This document shows positions 23,359 through 31,938 of a stretch of DNA of 64,000 nucleotides, in pieces. The stretch is from positions 41,335 to 105,334 of the forward strand of contig ONDA01000020.1 of assembly GCA_900316475.1 (NCBI GenBank). Reading direction: 5' to 3'. This stretch comes from an uncultured Prevotellaceae bacterium. GTDB taxonomy: Bacteria > Bacteroidota > Bacteroidia > Bacteroidales > Bacteroidaceae. Numbering within the stretch: position 1 is the first letter of the stretch; each line of letters begins with the position of its first letter. A program made the position numbers and the translations under genes. Below the pieces are notes generated by a model. That model was not told the DNA's origin, made no database searches, and worked only from the letters and a program-made list of their open reading frames with translations.

Positions 23359-24696
23359 TTACTGAATGTTCGGCTGTTGCAGGCCGTAGCCCTTGCGGCG
23401 ATTGACGTACCACATGGCTATGGCGACAATGGCGGCGCCAAGGGCGGTGAAGCCGAAGATGAGCATCGAAGTGGTGTATGACGGGTCGGTTTCGTTGGCA
23501 CGGCCAACAAACATCGGGATGATGGCGCGACCGAAGTTCTGGATGAAAAAGATCATAGAGTAGGCGGTGCCAAGACATTTCAGCGGGATAATCTTTGGCA
23601 CACAGGGCCAAAGAGCAGCGGGTGCTAAGGAGTAACCGACGCTGAGGACGACCATCAGCAGGATAGCGACACTGCTACTGTGGATGGGCAGTGAAAAGCC
23701 GAAATGGACGGCGGCAAGCAGCAAGGCACCGGTGATGATGAGGGTGACGCCGCGGCCGTAGCGGTCGTAGACGTAGCCGAAAAGCGGTGTCATAAGGATG
23801 GTGCCAAAGGGCGCTATCGACGAAAAGAAACCCGCAATGTCGGGGTCGACACCGTATTTCATAACCATCAGTCGGGTTGAGAACTTCAAGAAAGGAGAAA
23901 CGGCCGAATAGAACAGTACGCAGAAGAGCGTGATGAGCCAAAAACCAGGCGAGCGCAGTGTGAAGCCGATATCGCTCCAGCGGAACTCGTCATCAGAAGA
24001 ATTATTAGCCTCATTAGTCCCATTGGTCTTATAAGCCTCATCTAATCGGCGATCCATTACACAGAAAACCAGGAATGCCAGCAAGCCGGTGACAAGGAAA
24101 GACAGCGCCAGCAGCAGGGGAGCCGACAAGGTGAAGTGGCGCGCTATGGGAGCTGAGATGCTTAGTGCGGCGGCTGTGCCGAGTCGCGCCATTGCTAATT
24201 GTAGCCCCATAGCCATTGCCAGTTCGTGACCGGTGAACCAGCGCACCATAGCTTTCGACACGGTGATGCCCGTCATCTCGTAGCCTACGCCGAAGATGGC
24301 AAAGCCCAGTGATGCGAGGACTACCGTCGACGGCATGTCGAATAGCTCTCCTTCAGGCGCTGCACTGACGGCATAGAATTTGATGAGCGTGCCAAGAACC
24401 ATCAGTGAGCAGGCCAGTATGCCCGTAAAGCGGATGCCCATCTTGTCGAGAATGATGCCCGAGAAGAAGAGCATGAGCAGGAACACGTTGATGAAACTGC
24501 CGGCGCCTGAGAAGAAGCCGTAGTCGGTGGGCGTCCACCCAAGTCCACCTTGAGCGCGCGGCATTTCAAGCAGCGTCTCAAGGGGCGACATGACGTCGTT
24601 GACGAAATAGCCCATCATCATTGCCGTAGCTACGATGAAGAGCACCGTCCAGCGGGCAGCGGGGGAGTCGCTTATTTTTTGTGTACAGGATCGCAT
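23359..24696 (-). CDS. MFS transporter (paralogue A, C-terminal side of DUF1846 gene)
   Basis: 445 residues with 12 predicted helices. The loop motif GIILDKMGIRFTG between helices 2 and 3 matches the MFS signature, and the N-half resembles nitrate/oxalate-type and OPA-type carriers. It is clearly paralogous to the carrier at 26150-27772, sharing MSPLETL/LSPIKDL, FLLMLFFSGIILDKMG and LAPAALWPCVPKIIP. The cytoplasmic central loop contains a repeat-encoded stretch (YKTNGTNEANNSS) that the paralogue lacks. The start codon lies 25 nt inside the DUF1846 gene. The substrate is unknown. Confidence 0.75.
   Translation of the reverse strand: MRSCTQKISDSPAARWTVLFIVATAMMMGYFVNDVMSPLETLLEMPRAQGGLGWTPTDYGFFSGAGSFINVFLLMLFFSGIILDKMGIRFTGILACSLMVLGTLIKFYAVSAAPEGELFDMPSTVVLASLGFAIFGVGYEMTGITVSKAMVRWFTGHELAMAMGLQLAMARLGTAAALSISAPIARHFTLSAPLLLALSFLVTGLLAFLVFCVMDRRLDEAYKTNGTNEANNSSDDEFRWSDIGFTLRSPGFWLITLFCVLFYSAVSPFLKFSTRLMVMKYGVDPDIAGFFSSIAPFGTILMTPLFGYVYDRYGRGVTLIITGALLLAAVHFGFSLPIHSSSVAILLMVVLSVGYSLAPAALWPCVPKIIPLKCLGTAYSMIFFIQNFGRAIIPMFVGRANETDPSYTTSMLIFGFTALGAAIVAIAMWYVNRRKGYGLQQPNIQ
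24001..24042. repeat. Repeat-like insert inside MFS paralogue A
   Basis: Near-tandem ATTAGCCTC / ATTAGTCCC / ATTGGTCTT units, in frame, in the central cytoplasmic loop. The paralogue at 26150-27772 has no counterpart. Confidence 0.55.
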
Positions 24697-26138
24697 GTAA
24701 GCCCGCAGCCTAACTTCTTGAATATCTTACGGTCGACCTCGGAGAGCATTACCGTAGAGTGTACCTGGCAGTGTCGCAGGTTGGGTAGCTGTTCCAGGGC
24801 CTTGCGACAGTTGTCATCGTCTTGTGACAGTACGCTCAGTGCCACCAGTACCTCGTCGGTATGCAGTCGCGGGTTCTTTGCACCTAAGTATTCGGTCTTA
24901 GTCTTCTGAACAGGCTCAATCAGCGACTGAGGGATGAGTTTCTCTTCGTGGTCGATGCCAGCGAGATACTTTGTGGCATTCAGCAGGAGAGCGGCGCTGC
25001 AACCCAACAGAGGTGACGACTTTGCGGTGATAATCGTGCCGTCTTCCAATTCAATGGCTGCCGCAGTGTGCCCCGTCTCTAACTGCTTCTCATAGGCGGC
25101 AGTGGTGGTGCGGCGGAAAGCTGTCGTAATCTTGGCCTGGTTGAAGAGCAGACGGATTTTGTTCACCTCGCTCTCGTTGTCGGCACCGTCGGCCATCTTG
25201 TTGGTAGCATCGTAGAAGCGGCGGATGATTTCGTTGCGTGATGCCTCGCAGCACACCTCGTCATCAGAGATGCAGAAGCCAATCATGTTGACACCCATGT
25301 CCGTTGGCGACTTGTAGGGATTCTCACCATAAATACCCTCAAAGAGCGCGTTCAGTACAGGGAAAATCTCAATGTCGCGGTTGTAGTTGATGGCTGTCTT
25401 GCCGTATGCTTCTAAATGGAACGGGTCAATCATGTTGACGTCGTTCAGGTCGGCTGTGGCTGCTTCGTAGGCAATGTTCACGGGATGCTTCAAGGGCAGA
25501 TTCCACACGGGGAAGGTCTCGAACTTGGCGTAACCGGCACGTATGCCGCGCTTGTTCTCATTGTAAAGCTGTGACAGACAGGTAGCCATTTTTCCGCTGC
25601 CAGGACCGGGAGCAGTAACGATAACCAGCTCTCGTGAGGTCTCTACATAATCGTTCTTGCCAAAGCCTTCATCTGAGGCAATGAGCTCGACGTTATGGGG
25701 ATAGCCGTCGATGGGGTAGTGGAAATATGAGCGTATGCCCATACGCTTTAACCGATGGTGGAATTGGTCTGCAGCACGCTGGCCGTTGTAGTGGGTAATA
25801 ACGACACTGCCCACCATAAACTGCCGCTGCATAAACTCGTCGCGCAGACGCAGTACATCTTCATCGTAGGTGATGCCGAGGTCGGCTCTGATTTTATTTT
25901 TCTCAATGTCGTCGGCACTCACCACAATGATAATCTCTATGCTGTCGCGCAGCTGTCCCAACATCCGTAGCTTGGAGTCGGGCTTAAAGCCTGGCAAGAC
26001 GCGTGAGGCGTGGTGGTCGTCAAAGAGCTTACCGCCTAATTCCATGTACAGCTTGCCGTCAAACTGGGCAATGCGCTCCTTGATATGCTCTGACTGAATC
26101 TTCAGATATTTCTCGTTATCGAATCCAATTTTCATCAT
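24672..26138 (-). CDS. DUF1846 (UPF0371) family protein
   Basis: 488 residues, cytosolic, full length for DUF1846. Recognisable blocks are [18 protein letters not shown] at the N-terminus, [47 protein letters not shown] and [28 protein letters not shown] (a P-loop-like turn near residue 178; the first letters vary). MNMVGFCI-like and [17 protein letters not shown] blocks follow. The family is widespread in gut bacteria and has no settled biochemical role. Here it is sandwiched between two paralogous MFS carriers, overlapping one by 25 nt and starting 11 nt after the other, which argues for a shared substrate. Confidence 0.85.
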   Translation of the reverse strand: [488 protein letters not shown]

Positions 26139-26149
26139 CTCTCTCTGTA

Positions 26150-27772
26150 TTACTCTTTAATATTAGGCAATTCCAATCCCAGTCCCTTCTTGCGGTCGAC
26201 AACTTTCAGCACAAGGCCCAGGACGAGGGCTGCTACGCCGAGGAATGCCAGCATGACCAAGGGCGCAGTATAGTCGAACTGCGTGGGGTCGGTCACGCCA
26301 GGATTGGTGGCATCGAGCACCTTTCCGATGAGCAGCGGGAAGAGCCACAAGCCGATGTTCTGAATCCAGAAAATCAGAGCATACGCCGAACCAATAACTT
26401 TGGCATCAACCAGCTTAGGCACTGAAGGCCAAAGGGAGGCTGGTACCAATGAGAAGCTGGAACCAAGCACAAGAATGGTGACGTAAGCTATGATGATGCC
26501 GCCAACAGCCGACCCCTTGAACATCGGTAGGACGAAGGCAAACGTCAGATGGCAGGCAATGAGTAGCAACGAGCCTAAAACCAACATTGAGGCGGCTTTG
26601 CCGTGATGGTCGAGATAGCTGCCCAGAATGGGAGTAATCAGCACGGCCAGCAATGGGAATACTGCAAAGATTGACTCTGCCGACTGGCGCATGAAGCCCA
26701 TATAGCAATAGGTGATAAGCGCAACGATAGAAATTCCCAAAAGGCTAAACCTCTTGCTACTGGTCTTCTGGAAGTTGCTGGCAAAGCCTGCAGCAGCTAC
26801 GATGAGCATGATGACGTATTGAATAATCGTAACATCAGGCTGTGCCCAGAATGAGTCAGCGTCTGGAGCTGTGAGCGTCAGGTTACACTGCAGCATATTG
26901 ACGGCGTACTTCTGGAAGGGGAAGATAGCCGAATAGTAGAGTACACAAAGCAGAGCGACGAGCCAGAAGCCGCTGTCGGAGAGAATCTTGCCAATATCGC
27001 TAATCTTGAACGGGTCGTCCTTCTCCTCAGCCTCACCTGTCTGTGCATCAAGTTTCTGGTCCATGAAGAAGTAGACGATGGTCATGATCAGGGCGATACA
27101 CATCAGAACAACGCCGAAGGCCACTGAGCGCGAGACGCTGACCTCGCCACCGAGGCGGGCGAAGAACGGCGAGAAAATCATGCAGGTGGCAACGCCCAGA
27201 CGAGCCAGCGCCATCTCGGAACCCATAGCCAATGCCATCTCCCGGCCCTTGAACCATTTCACGATACCGCGAGAGACGGTGATGCCGGCCATCTCGCAGC
27301 CACAGCCGAAAATCATAAAGCCACAGGCAGCGAACTTGGCTGAGGCAGGCATACCCTCATAGAAGGGACTGACACCCAGTTCGTCGAACAGGGGGATGTA
27401 GTTCAGGTTATTGTTAAACCATGTTTCCAGACCGCTGCCTATAAACGACTCGCTGACGGCATACCACTTGACGACAGCGCCGACAAGCATCACCGTTGCT
27501 GAGAGAACAGCCGTGAAGCGGACACCCATCTTGTCGAGAATGATGCCGGCGAAGATGAGGAAGAAGGCAAAGACATTGAGGAACACCTCTGAGCCTTGCA
27601 TGGTGCCGAAAGCCGTTGAGTCCCATCCACGTGTCTCCTGCATCAGGTCCTTGATGGGCGAGAGGATGTCCATGAAGATATATGAACAGAACATGGCGAG
27701 TGCCAGTAGTAGTAGCGCTGTCCAGCGCATAGCTGCGCTGTCGCGCAGGGTCTTTTGAATCTGCTGTGTCAT
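26150..27772 (-). CDS. MFS transporter (paralogue B, upstream of DUF1846 gene)
   Basis: 540 residues, 12 or more helices, with the MFS loop motif GIILDKMGVRFTA near residue 75 and the conserved stretch LGSSFSLVPASLWPSVPKLVDAK in the C-half. It is larger than its neighbour paralogue because of an extended loop around residues 125-145 and an extra segment between helices 7 and 8. The ATG shares a base with the DPP5 stop (TAATG), so translation is probably coupled. A dipeptide or amino-acid product of DPP5 is a possible substrate, but that rests on position only. Confidence 0.75.
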   Translation of the reverse strand: MTQQIQKTLRDSAAMRWTALLLLALAMFCSYIFMDILSPIKDLMQETRGWDSTAFGTMQGSEVFLNVFAFFLIFAGIILDKMGVRFTAVLSATVMLVGAVVKWYAVSESFIGSGLETWFNNNLNYIPLFDELGVSPFYEGMPASAKFAACGFMIFGCGCEMAGITVSRGIVKWFKGREMALAMGSEMALARLGVATCMIFSPFFARLGGEVSVSRSVAFGVVLMCIALIMTIVYFFMDQKLDAQTGEAEEKDDPFKISDIGKILSDSGFWLVALLCVLYYSAIFPFQKYAVNMLQCNLTLTAPDADSFWAQPDVTIIQYVIMLIVAAAGFASNFQKTSSKRFSLLGISIVALITYCYMGFMRQSAESIFAVFPLLAVLITPILGSYLDHHGKAASMLVLGSLLLIACHLTFAFVLPMFKGSAVGGIIIAYVTILVLGSSFSLVPASLWPSVPKLVDAKVIGSAYALIFWIQNIGLWLFPLLIGKVLDATNPGVTDPTQFDYTAPLVMLAFLGVAALVLGLVLKVVDRKKGLGLELPNIKE

Positions 27773-29943
27773 TATTTCAGATGTTTATTTAAGAAATCAA
27801 AGAATGTACGCTGCCAGAGAATACCGTTCTGAGGCTTCAGCACCCAGTGGTTCTCGTCGGGGAAGATGAGCAGTTCGGCCTCGATGCCGCGCATACGGGC
27901 GGCATTGAAGGCGCTCATACCCTGTGTAGCGTTGATACGATAGTCCTTTTCACCGTGTATACACAAGATAGGCGTGTCCCACTTGTCGACAAACAGGTGT
28001 GGTGAGTTCTTGTAGGTGCGGTCTGCGTTGGCCGTGCGGTCCTTGTTCCAATAGGCGTCATCGTACTCCCAGTTAGAGAACCAGTTCTCTTCGGTCTCGG
28101 TGTACATCGCTTCTAAGTTGAAGGCACCGTCATGGGCGATGAACGCCTTGAAACGCTTGTCGTGGTGACCGGCCAGATAGTAGACGCTAAAGCCACCGAA
28201 CGAGGCTCCTACGGCTCCCATACGGTCCTTGTCGACGTATGGCAGGTTTTGGGCGGCGTCATCGATAGCTGCCAGATAGTCCTTCATGCACTGTCCCGTC
28301 CAGTCGCCGCTGATTTCCTCCAGCCATTCCTGGCCGAAGCCCGGCAGTCCGCGGCGGTTGGGAGCCACGACGATGTAGCCCTGCGAGGCCATGATGAAGA
28401 AGTTCCAGCGGTAACTCCAGAACTGGCTGACAGGACTTTGCGGTCCGCCCTCGCAGAAGAGTAGGGTGGGGTACTTCTTCGTCTCGTCGAAGTTTGGCGG
28501 CAGGATAATCCATGTCAGCATCTCCTTGCCGTCGCTCGTCTTCACCCAGCGCTGCTGCACCTTCGGCTTGTCCAGCTGATCCAGGATGTGCTGGTTCTCG
28601 TTTGTCAGCTTCTGGACAGTAGTCTTCACCGGCTTTTTGAAGTTTGGAGTAACGATGTAGAGGTCGGCTGGTGCCGTGTACGAGTGGCGTTCGGCAATGA
28701 GTTGCTTCTTGTTGTTCATCATCTGCAGTGAGCCGAAATCAGTCCATGTGTCGGTCAGTTGTTTCACTTCGCCTTTCCAGTTGATGGCGTACAAGTTTTC
28801 CGTAGCGTGCCACACGCCGATGAAATAAATCATGGCATCCTTCGTGTCGCTCCAGCAGAAGTCATCAACGTGCGAATCGAACGATTCGGTCAGGAAGCGC
28901 TTCTCGCCCGTCTTCAAGTCCATACAACACAGGCGCTGGCGGTCGCTCTCGTAGCCGTTGCGACTCATTGACAGCCAAGCCACGTAGCGGCCGTCGGGCG
29001 AGAACTTGGGATTCTGGTCGTAACCAGGCAGGTTCTTAAGGTTATCCTTGCTGTTTACGGCCTGTGTCTTCATCGTCTTCGTCGGGTCAATTTTCGGCTC
29101 CACATAGTCAGCAGGCTTGCAGAGGTTACGCGTCTCGCGTGTACCTATATTATAAATATAGATATCAGAGTCTGTTGAAATGCTGTAGGCCAGCCCGGTC
29201 TTTTTACGGCAGGTGTAGGCTATCTCCTTCGAGTCGTTGCTCCACGCCAGCTGCTCTATGCCGCCGAAAGGTTCCATAGGGCACTCGTAAGGCTCGCCGT
29301 CAAGGATGTCTGTTCCGTCATTGGCGACGGAAAAACCATCGCCAACGCTGAAGACAAAGGGATGCTGTATAGACTCTACGTAGTGATCCCAGTGGCGGTA
29401 CATGAGGTCGGTTACCAGTCGGCCGGTAGCTTTAGGCAGATCCTTCGGGTTCTCCTTGATGACCTCGTGGAAAGGTATGCTCTTGAGGATGATGACGTGC
29501 TTGCCGTCGGGTGCGAACTTGAATCCTTCAACGGCACCGCCGGTATTCGACAGTTGCTTACGGTCAGCGCCGTCGGTTTTCATCGACCATATTTCTCCCC
29601 CCGTCAGGAAGGCGATGGTCTCGTTGTCGAGCCATGTGGCGTCCGTCTCGTTCTTGTCGCCCTTTGTCAACAGCAGCTTGTTGCTGCCGTCCGCGTTCAT
29701 CATGTAGAGCACGTGGTGGCTCTTGTTGTGCTTCACGCTATAGTAGCCCACCTGATAGACAATCTTGCTGCCGTCGGGCGACGCACTATAAGCACTGATG
29801 CGTCCCATAGCCCATAAGGCTTCTGGCGACATGCGGCCGTCTTTGATAGTGATGTTCTGTTTGCCTATTTTCACTTCGCTTTCAGCTGAAAGGGTTAGCG
29901 GGGCAAGAAGTAAGACAAGCCCCATGAAGATTTTCTTTTTCAT
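27772..29943 (-). CDS. dpp5: Dipeptidyl-peptidase 5-like S9 serine peptidase
   Basis: 723 residues with a signal peptide (FMGLVLLLAPLTLSAE), so periplasmic. The first two thirds are a WD-like beta-propeller (SASPDGSKIVYQVGYY, KFSPDGRYVAWLSMS). The C-terminal alpha/beta-hydrolase domain carries the prolyl-oligopeptidase triad: Ser in GASFGGFS near residue 579, Asp in HGEKDYRI near residue 667, His in DENHWV near residue 697. The overall pattern matches Porphyromonas DPP5, which releases dipeptides with hydrophobic P1 residues. The 5' end overlaps yidC by 4 nt (ATGA). It may feed the POT peptide carrier and PepD. Confidence 0.85.
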   Translation of the reverse strand: MKKKIFMGLVLLLAPLTLSAESEVKIGKQNITIKDGRMSPEALWAMGRISAYSASPDGSKIVYQVGYYSVKHNKSHHVLYMMNADGSNKLLLTKGDKNETDATWLDNETIAFLTGGEIWSMKTDGADRKQLSNTGGAVEGFKFAPDGKHVIILKSIPFHEVIKENPKDLPKATGRLVTDLMYRHWDHYVESIQHPFVFSVGDGFSVANDGTDILDGEPYECPMEPFGGIEQLAWSNDSKEIAYTCRKKTGLAYSISTDSDIYIYNIGTRETRNLCKPADYVEPKIDPTKTMKTQAVNSKDNLKNLPGYDQNPKFSPDGRYVAWLSMSRNGYESDRQRLCCMDLKTGEKRFLTESFDSHVDDFCWSDTKDAMIYFIGVWHATENLYAINWKGEVKQLTDTWTDFGSLQMMNNKKQLIAERHSYTAPADLYIVTPNFKKPVKTTVQKLTNENQHILDQLDKPKVQQRWVKTSDGKEMLTWIILPPNFDETKKYPTLLFCEGGPQSPVSQFWSYRWNFFIMASQGYIVVAPNRRGLPGFGQEWLEEISGDWTGQCMKDYLAAIDDAAQNLPYVDKDRMGAVGASFGGFSVYYLAGHHDKRFKAFIAHDGAFNLEAMYTETEENWFSNWEYDDAYWNKDRTANADRTYKNSPHLFVDKWDTPILCIHGEKDYRINATQGMSAFNAARMRGIEAELLIFPDENHWVLKPQNGILWQRTFFDFLNKHLK

Positions 29944-31829
29944 CGTTTCTGTTGGTTCATTCGTTGACGTTGCATTTCCTCAGCCTGTTTCTGCATAGCT
30001 TCGAGACGTGCGGCCAGTCCGCTTTGCTTCTTAGGATTGGCTTTGTTCTCCTTATAGCGTGCTTCAAGGATGGCCAGCAGCTTCTCGTCGTTCGTCGTCT
30101 TGCGCAGCGTCCACATGATGGCGGCTGAGAAGAACAGCGAGATGAAGTAGTAGAAGTTCAGACCGCTGGAGTAGTCGTTGAACATAAAGAAGAACATGAG
30201 CGGCATGAGGTACATCATCCACTGCATCATCTTCATCTGCTCAGCCTGTGCGCCTACCATTTGGTCGCGCTGCTGGCGCATGGTCATATACGAATAGAGT
30301 ATGTTGCTGACACAGAAGAGAATACACGTCAGCGACAGGTGGTCGCCGATACCCCAGATGTTTGTACTCCACTCAATAATGGGGTCGTAGGTCGACAGGT
30401 CGTCAATCCACAGGAACGACTCTCGGCGCAGTTGTATAGCGTTAGGCACGAAGTTGAACATGGCAATCCAGATTGGCGCCTGTATCAGCATCGGCAGACA
30501 GCCTGACAGAGGCGATACGCCATACTGTGCGTAGAGCTGCATCATAGCCTGCTGCTTCTGCATCTGGTCTTCGGGCTTGTCATACTGCTTGGTGGCTTCG
30601 TCGAGTTTCGGCTTCAGCACGCGCATTTTGGCCGATGACATATAGCTCTTCTTCACCATCGGGAAGGTGATGGCCTTGAGCAGCAGGGTGATAAGAATCA
30701 GCACTACACCCATAGAGAATCCCCAGGACGTGAGCCAGTCGAAGACGTAGATGGTGAACCAGCGGTTGATGATGCGGAAGAGTGGCCATCCGAGATAGAC
30801 CAGCTGCTCCAAATCCAGGTCTTTTCTGAATGTACTCTGCTCCTCGACGTCCTTGATGAGTCGGAAGTCGTTGGGGCCGATATACATCTCGAACTCCGAG
30901 GGGCGTTTACCCGTTGGGTCGAACTGCGTCTTCATCTTTGCAGCAAACTGTTTGAGAAATCCAGTCCCCTTTTCCTGAGGAATGCTGGTCATGAGTGAGC
31001 CGCCCTTGAAATCGTCCCTTGCGATGAGGACGGCAGAGAAGAATTGGTTCTTGAAGGCTACCCAGTCGAGAGCTTCCTCAATCTTCTCGTCGCGTTTCTC
31101 GCTCGTTTCGTTCAGGTAGTCCGTTCCGCCGTCTTTCTCCTTATAGGTCAGGGTGGAGTAGCGGTTCTCGAATGTGAAGCCACGCTCCTGCTGAGCAGCC
31201 ATGTCGTTCCACTCGATGTCCATTTCCTTATAGTTGGGCGCAAAGAACCCGTTCAGTCCCTCCGTCTTGAGAGTGAAGTGCAGCATATAGTCCTTGCCTA
31301 AGGAGTAGTCCAGCACTATGTTGCCACCGTTGGCAGCCTTTGCCGTCATGGTGACGGTAGAGTCGCTGATGTTCGATGGCGTGAAGTACAGGTCCTGTGT
31401 GATGATGTTCTCCTGCTTGCCGGCCAGCATGAAGTTCATCTGCTGTGTTTCCTCATCGAAGAGTGTCACCTCGTCCTTTGAGTTGTCGGCATTCTTGAAA
31501 CCCTTGATGACGGCTTTTGTCAGCGTGCCGCCCTTGGTCGAGAATGTCAGCTCTACTTTCCCGTTCTTCAGCAACACATTGCTCTTCTGCCCGTTGAGAG
31601 CCTGATAAAACATGGCTGTGGTGTCGCCCTTGGCAGCCTCCTCGGCCTTTGCCTTACGTTCGGTCTCGGCCATGGATTTCTTCACTTCAATGTCTTTCTG
31701 TGCGGCTGCAATGCTGTCCTGCTGGCGCTGGTAGGCTTCCATCTCCTCCTGCGAGGGCTGGTTGTACCAGCTGAAGCCAATGAGCACCAGTCCTATAAGC
31801 AAAAAGCCGATAAGCGTGTCTTTGTTCAT
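29940..31829 (-). CDS. yidC: Membrane protein insertase YidC
   Basis: 629 residues. An N-terminal signal anchor (LIGFLLIGLVLIGFSWYNQ), a large periplasmic beta-super-sandwich domain (residues about 70-360), then the conserved 60KD_IMP core: FDWLTSWGFSMGVVLILITLLLKAITFPMV, KMRVLKPKLDEATKQY, YAQYGVSPLSGCLPMLIQAPIWIAMFNFV and the C-terminal helices, ending in a basic tail rich in Lys, Gln and Arg. It inserts proteins into the inner membrane with or without SecYEG. It heads a minus-strand operon with DPP5 and the MFS/DUF1846 genes. Confidence 0.92.
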   Translation of the reverse strand: MNKDTLIGFLLIGLVLIGFSWYNQPSQEEMEAYQRQQDSIAAAQKDIEVKKSMAETERKAKAEEAAKGDTTAMFYQALNGQKSNVLLKNGKVELTFSTKGGTLTKAVIKGFKNADNSKDEVTLFDEETQQMNFMLAGKQENIITQDLYFTPSNISDSTVTMTAKAANGGNIVLDYSLGKDYMLHFTLKTEGLNGFFAPNYKEMDIEWNDMAAQQERGFTFENRYSTLTYKEKDGGTDYLNETSEKRDEKIEEALDWVAFKNQFFSAVLIARDDFKGGSLMTSIPQEKGTGFLKQFAAKMKTQFDPTGKRPSEFEMYIGPNDFRLIKDVEEQSTFRKDLDLEQLVYLGWPLFRIINRWFTIYVFDWLTSWGFSMGVVLILITLLLKAITFPMVKKSYMSSAKMRVLKPKLDEATKQYDKPEDQMQKQQAMMQLYAQYGVSPLSGCLPMLIQAPIWIAMFNFVPNAIQLRRESFLWIDDLSTYDPIIEWSTNIWGIGDHLSLTCILFCVSNILYSYMTMRQQRDQMVGAQAEQMKMMQWMMYLMPLMFFFMFNDYSSGLNFYYFISLFFSAAIMWTLRKTTNDEKLLAILEARYKENKANPKKQSGLAARLEAMQKQAEEMQRQRMNQQKR

Positions 31830-31870
31830 TTTCTATTCTGTTTTTTTTATGTTCACTATAAATCAAGGTG

Positions 31871-31904
31871 CAAAATTACAAAAAAATTGCCGAATATTTG
31901 CAAA
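31871..31904 (-). promoter_or_regulatory. Promoter of the yidC operon
   Basis: Minus-strand TTTG (31901-31904), 22 nt, TAATTTTG (31871-31878). Its -33 box abuts that of the divergent promoter to form the palindrome TTTGCAAA. Confidence 0.5.
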
Positions 31905-31928
31905 CTGTTGCCAAAATTCTTAACTTTG
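31897..31928 (+). promoter_or_regulatory. Promoter of DUF3078 gene
   Basis: TTTG (31897-31900), exactly 20 nt, TAACTTTG (31921-31928): a perfect match. The ATG follows only 10 nt after the -7 box, so the transcript leader can be just a few nucleotides. Confidence 0.68.
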
Positions 31929-31938
31929 CACCAGAATT

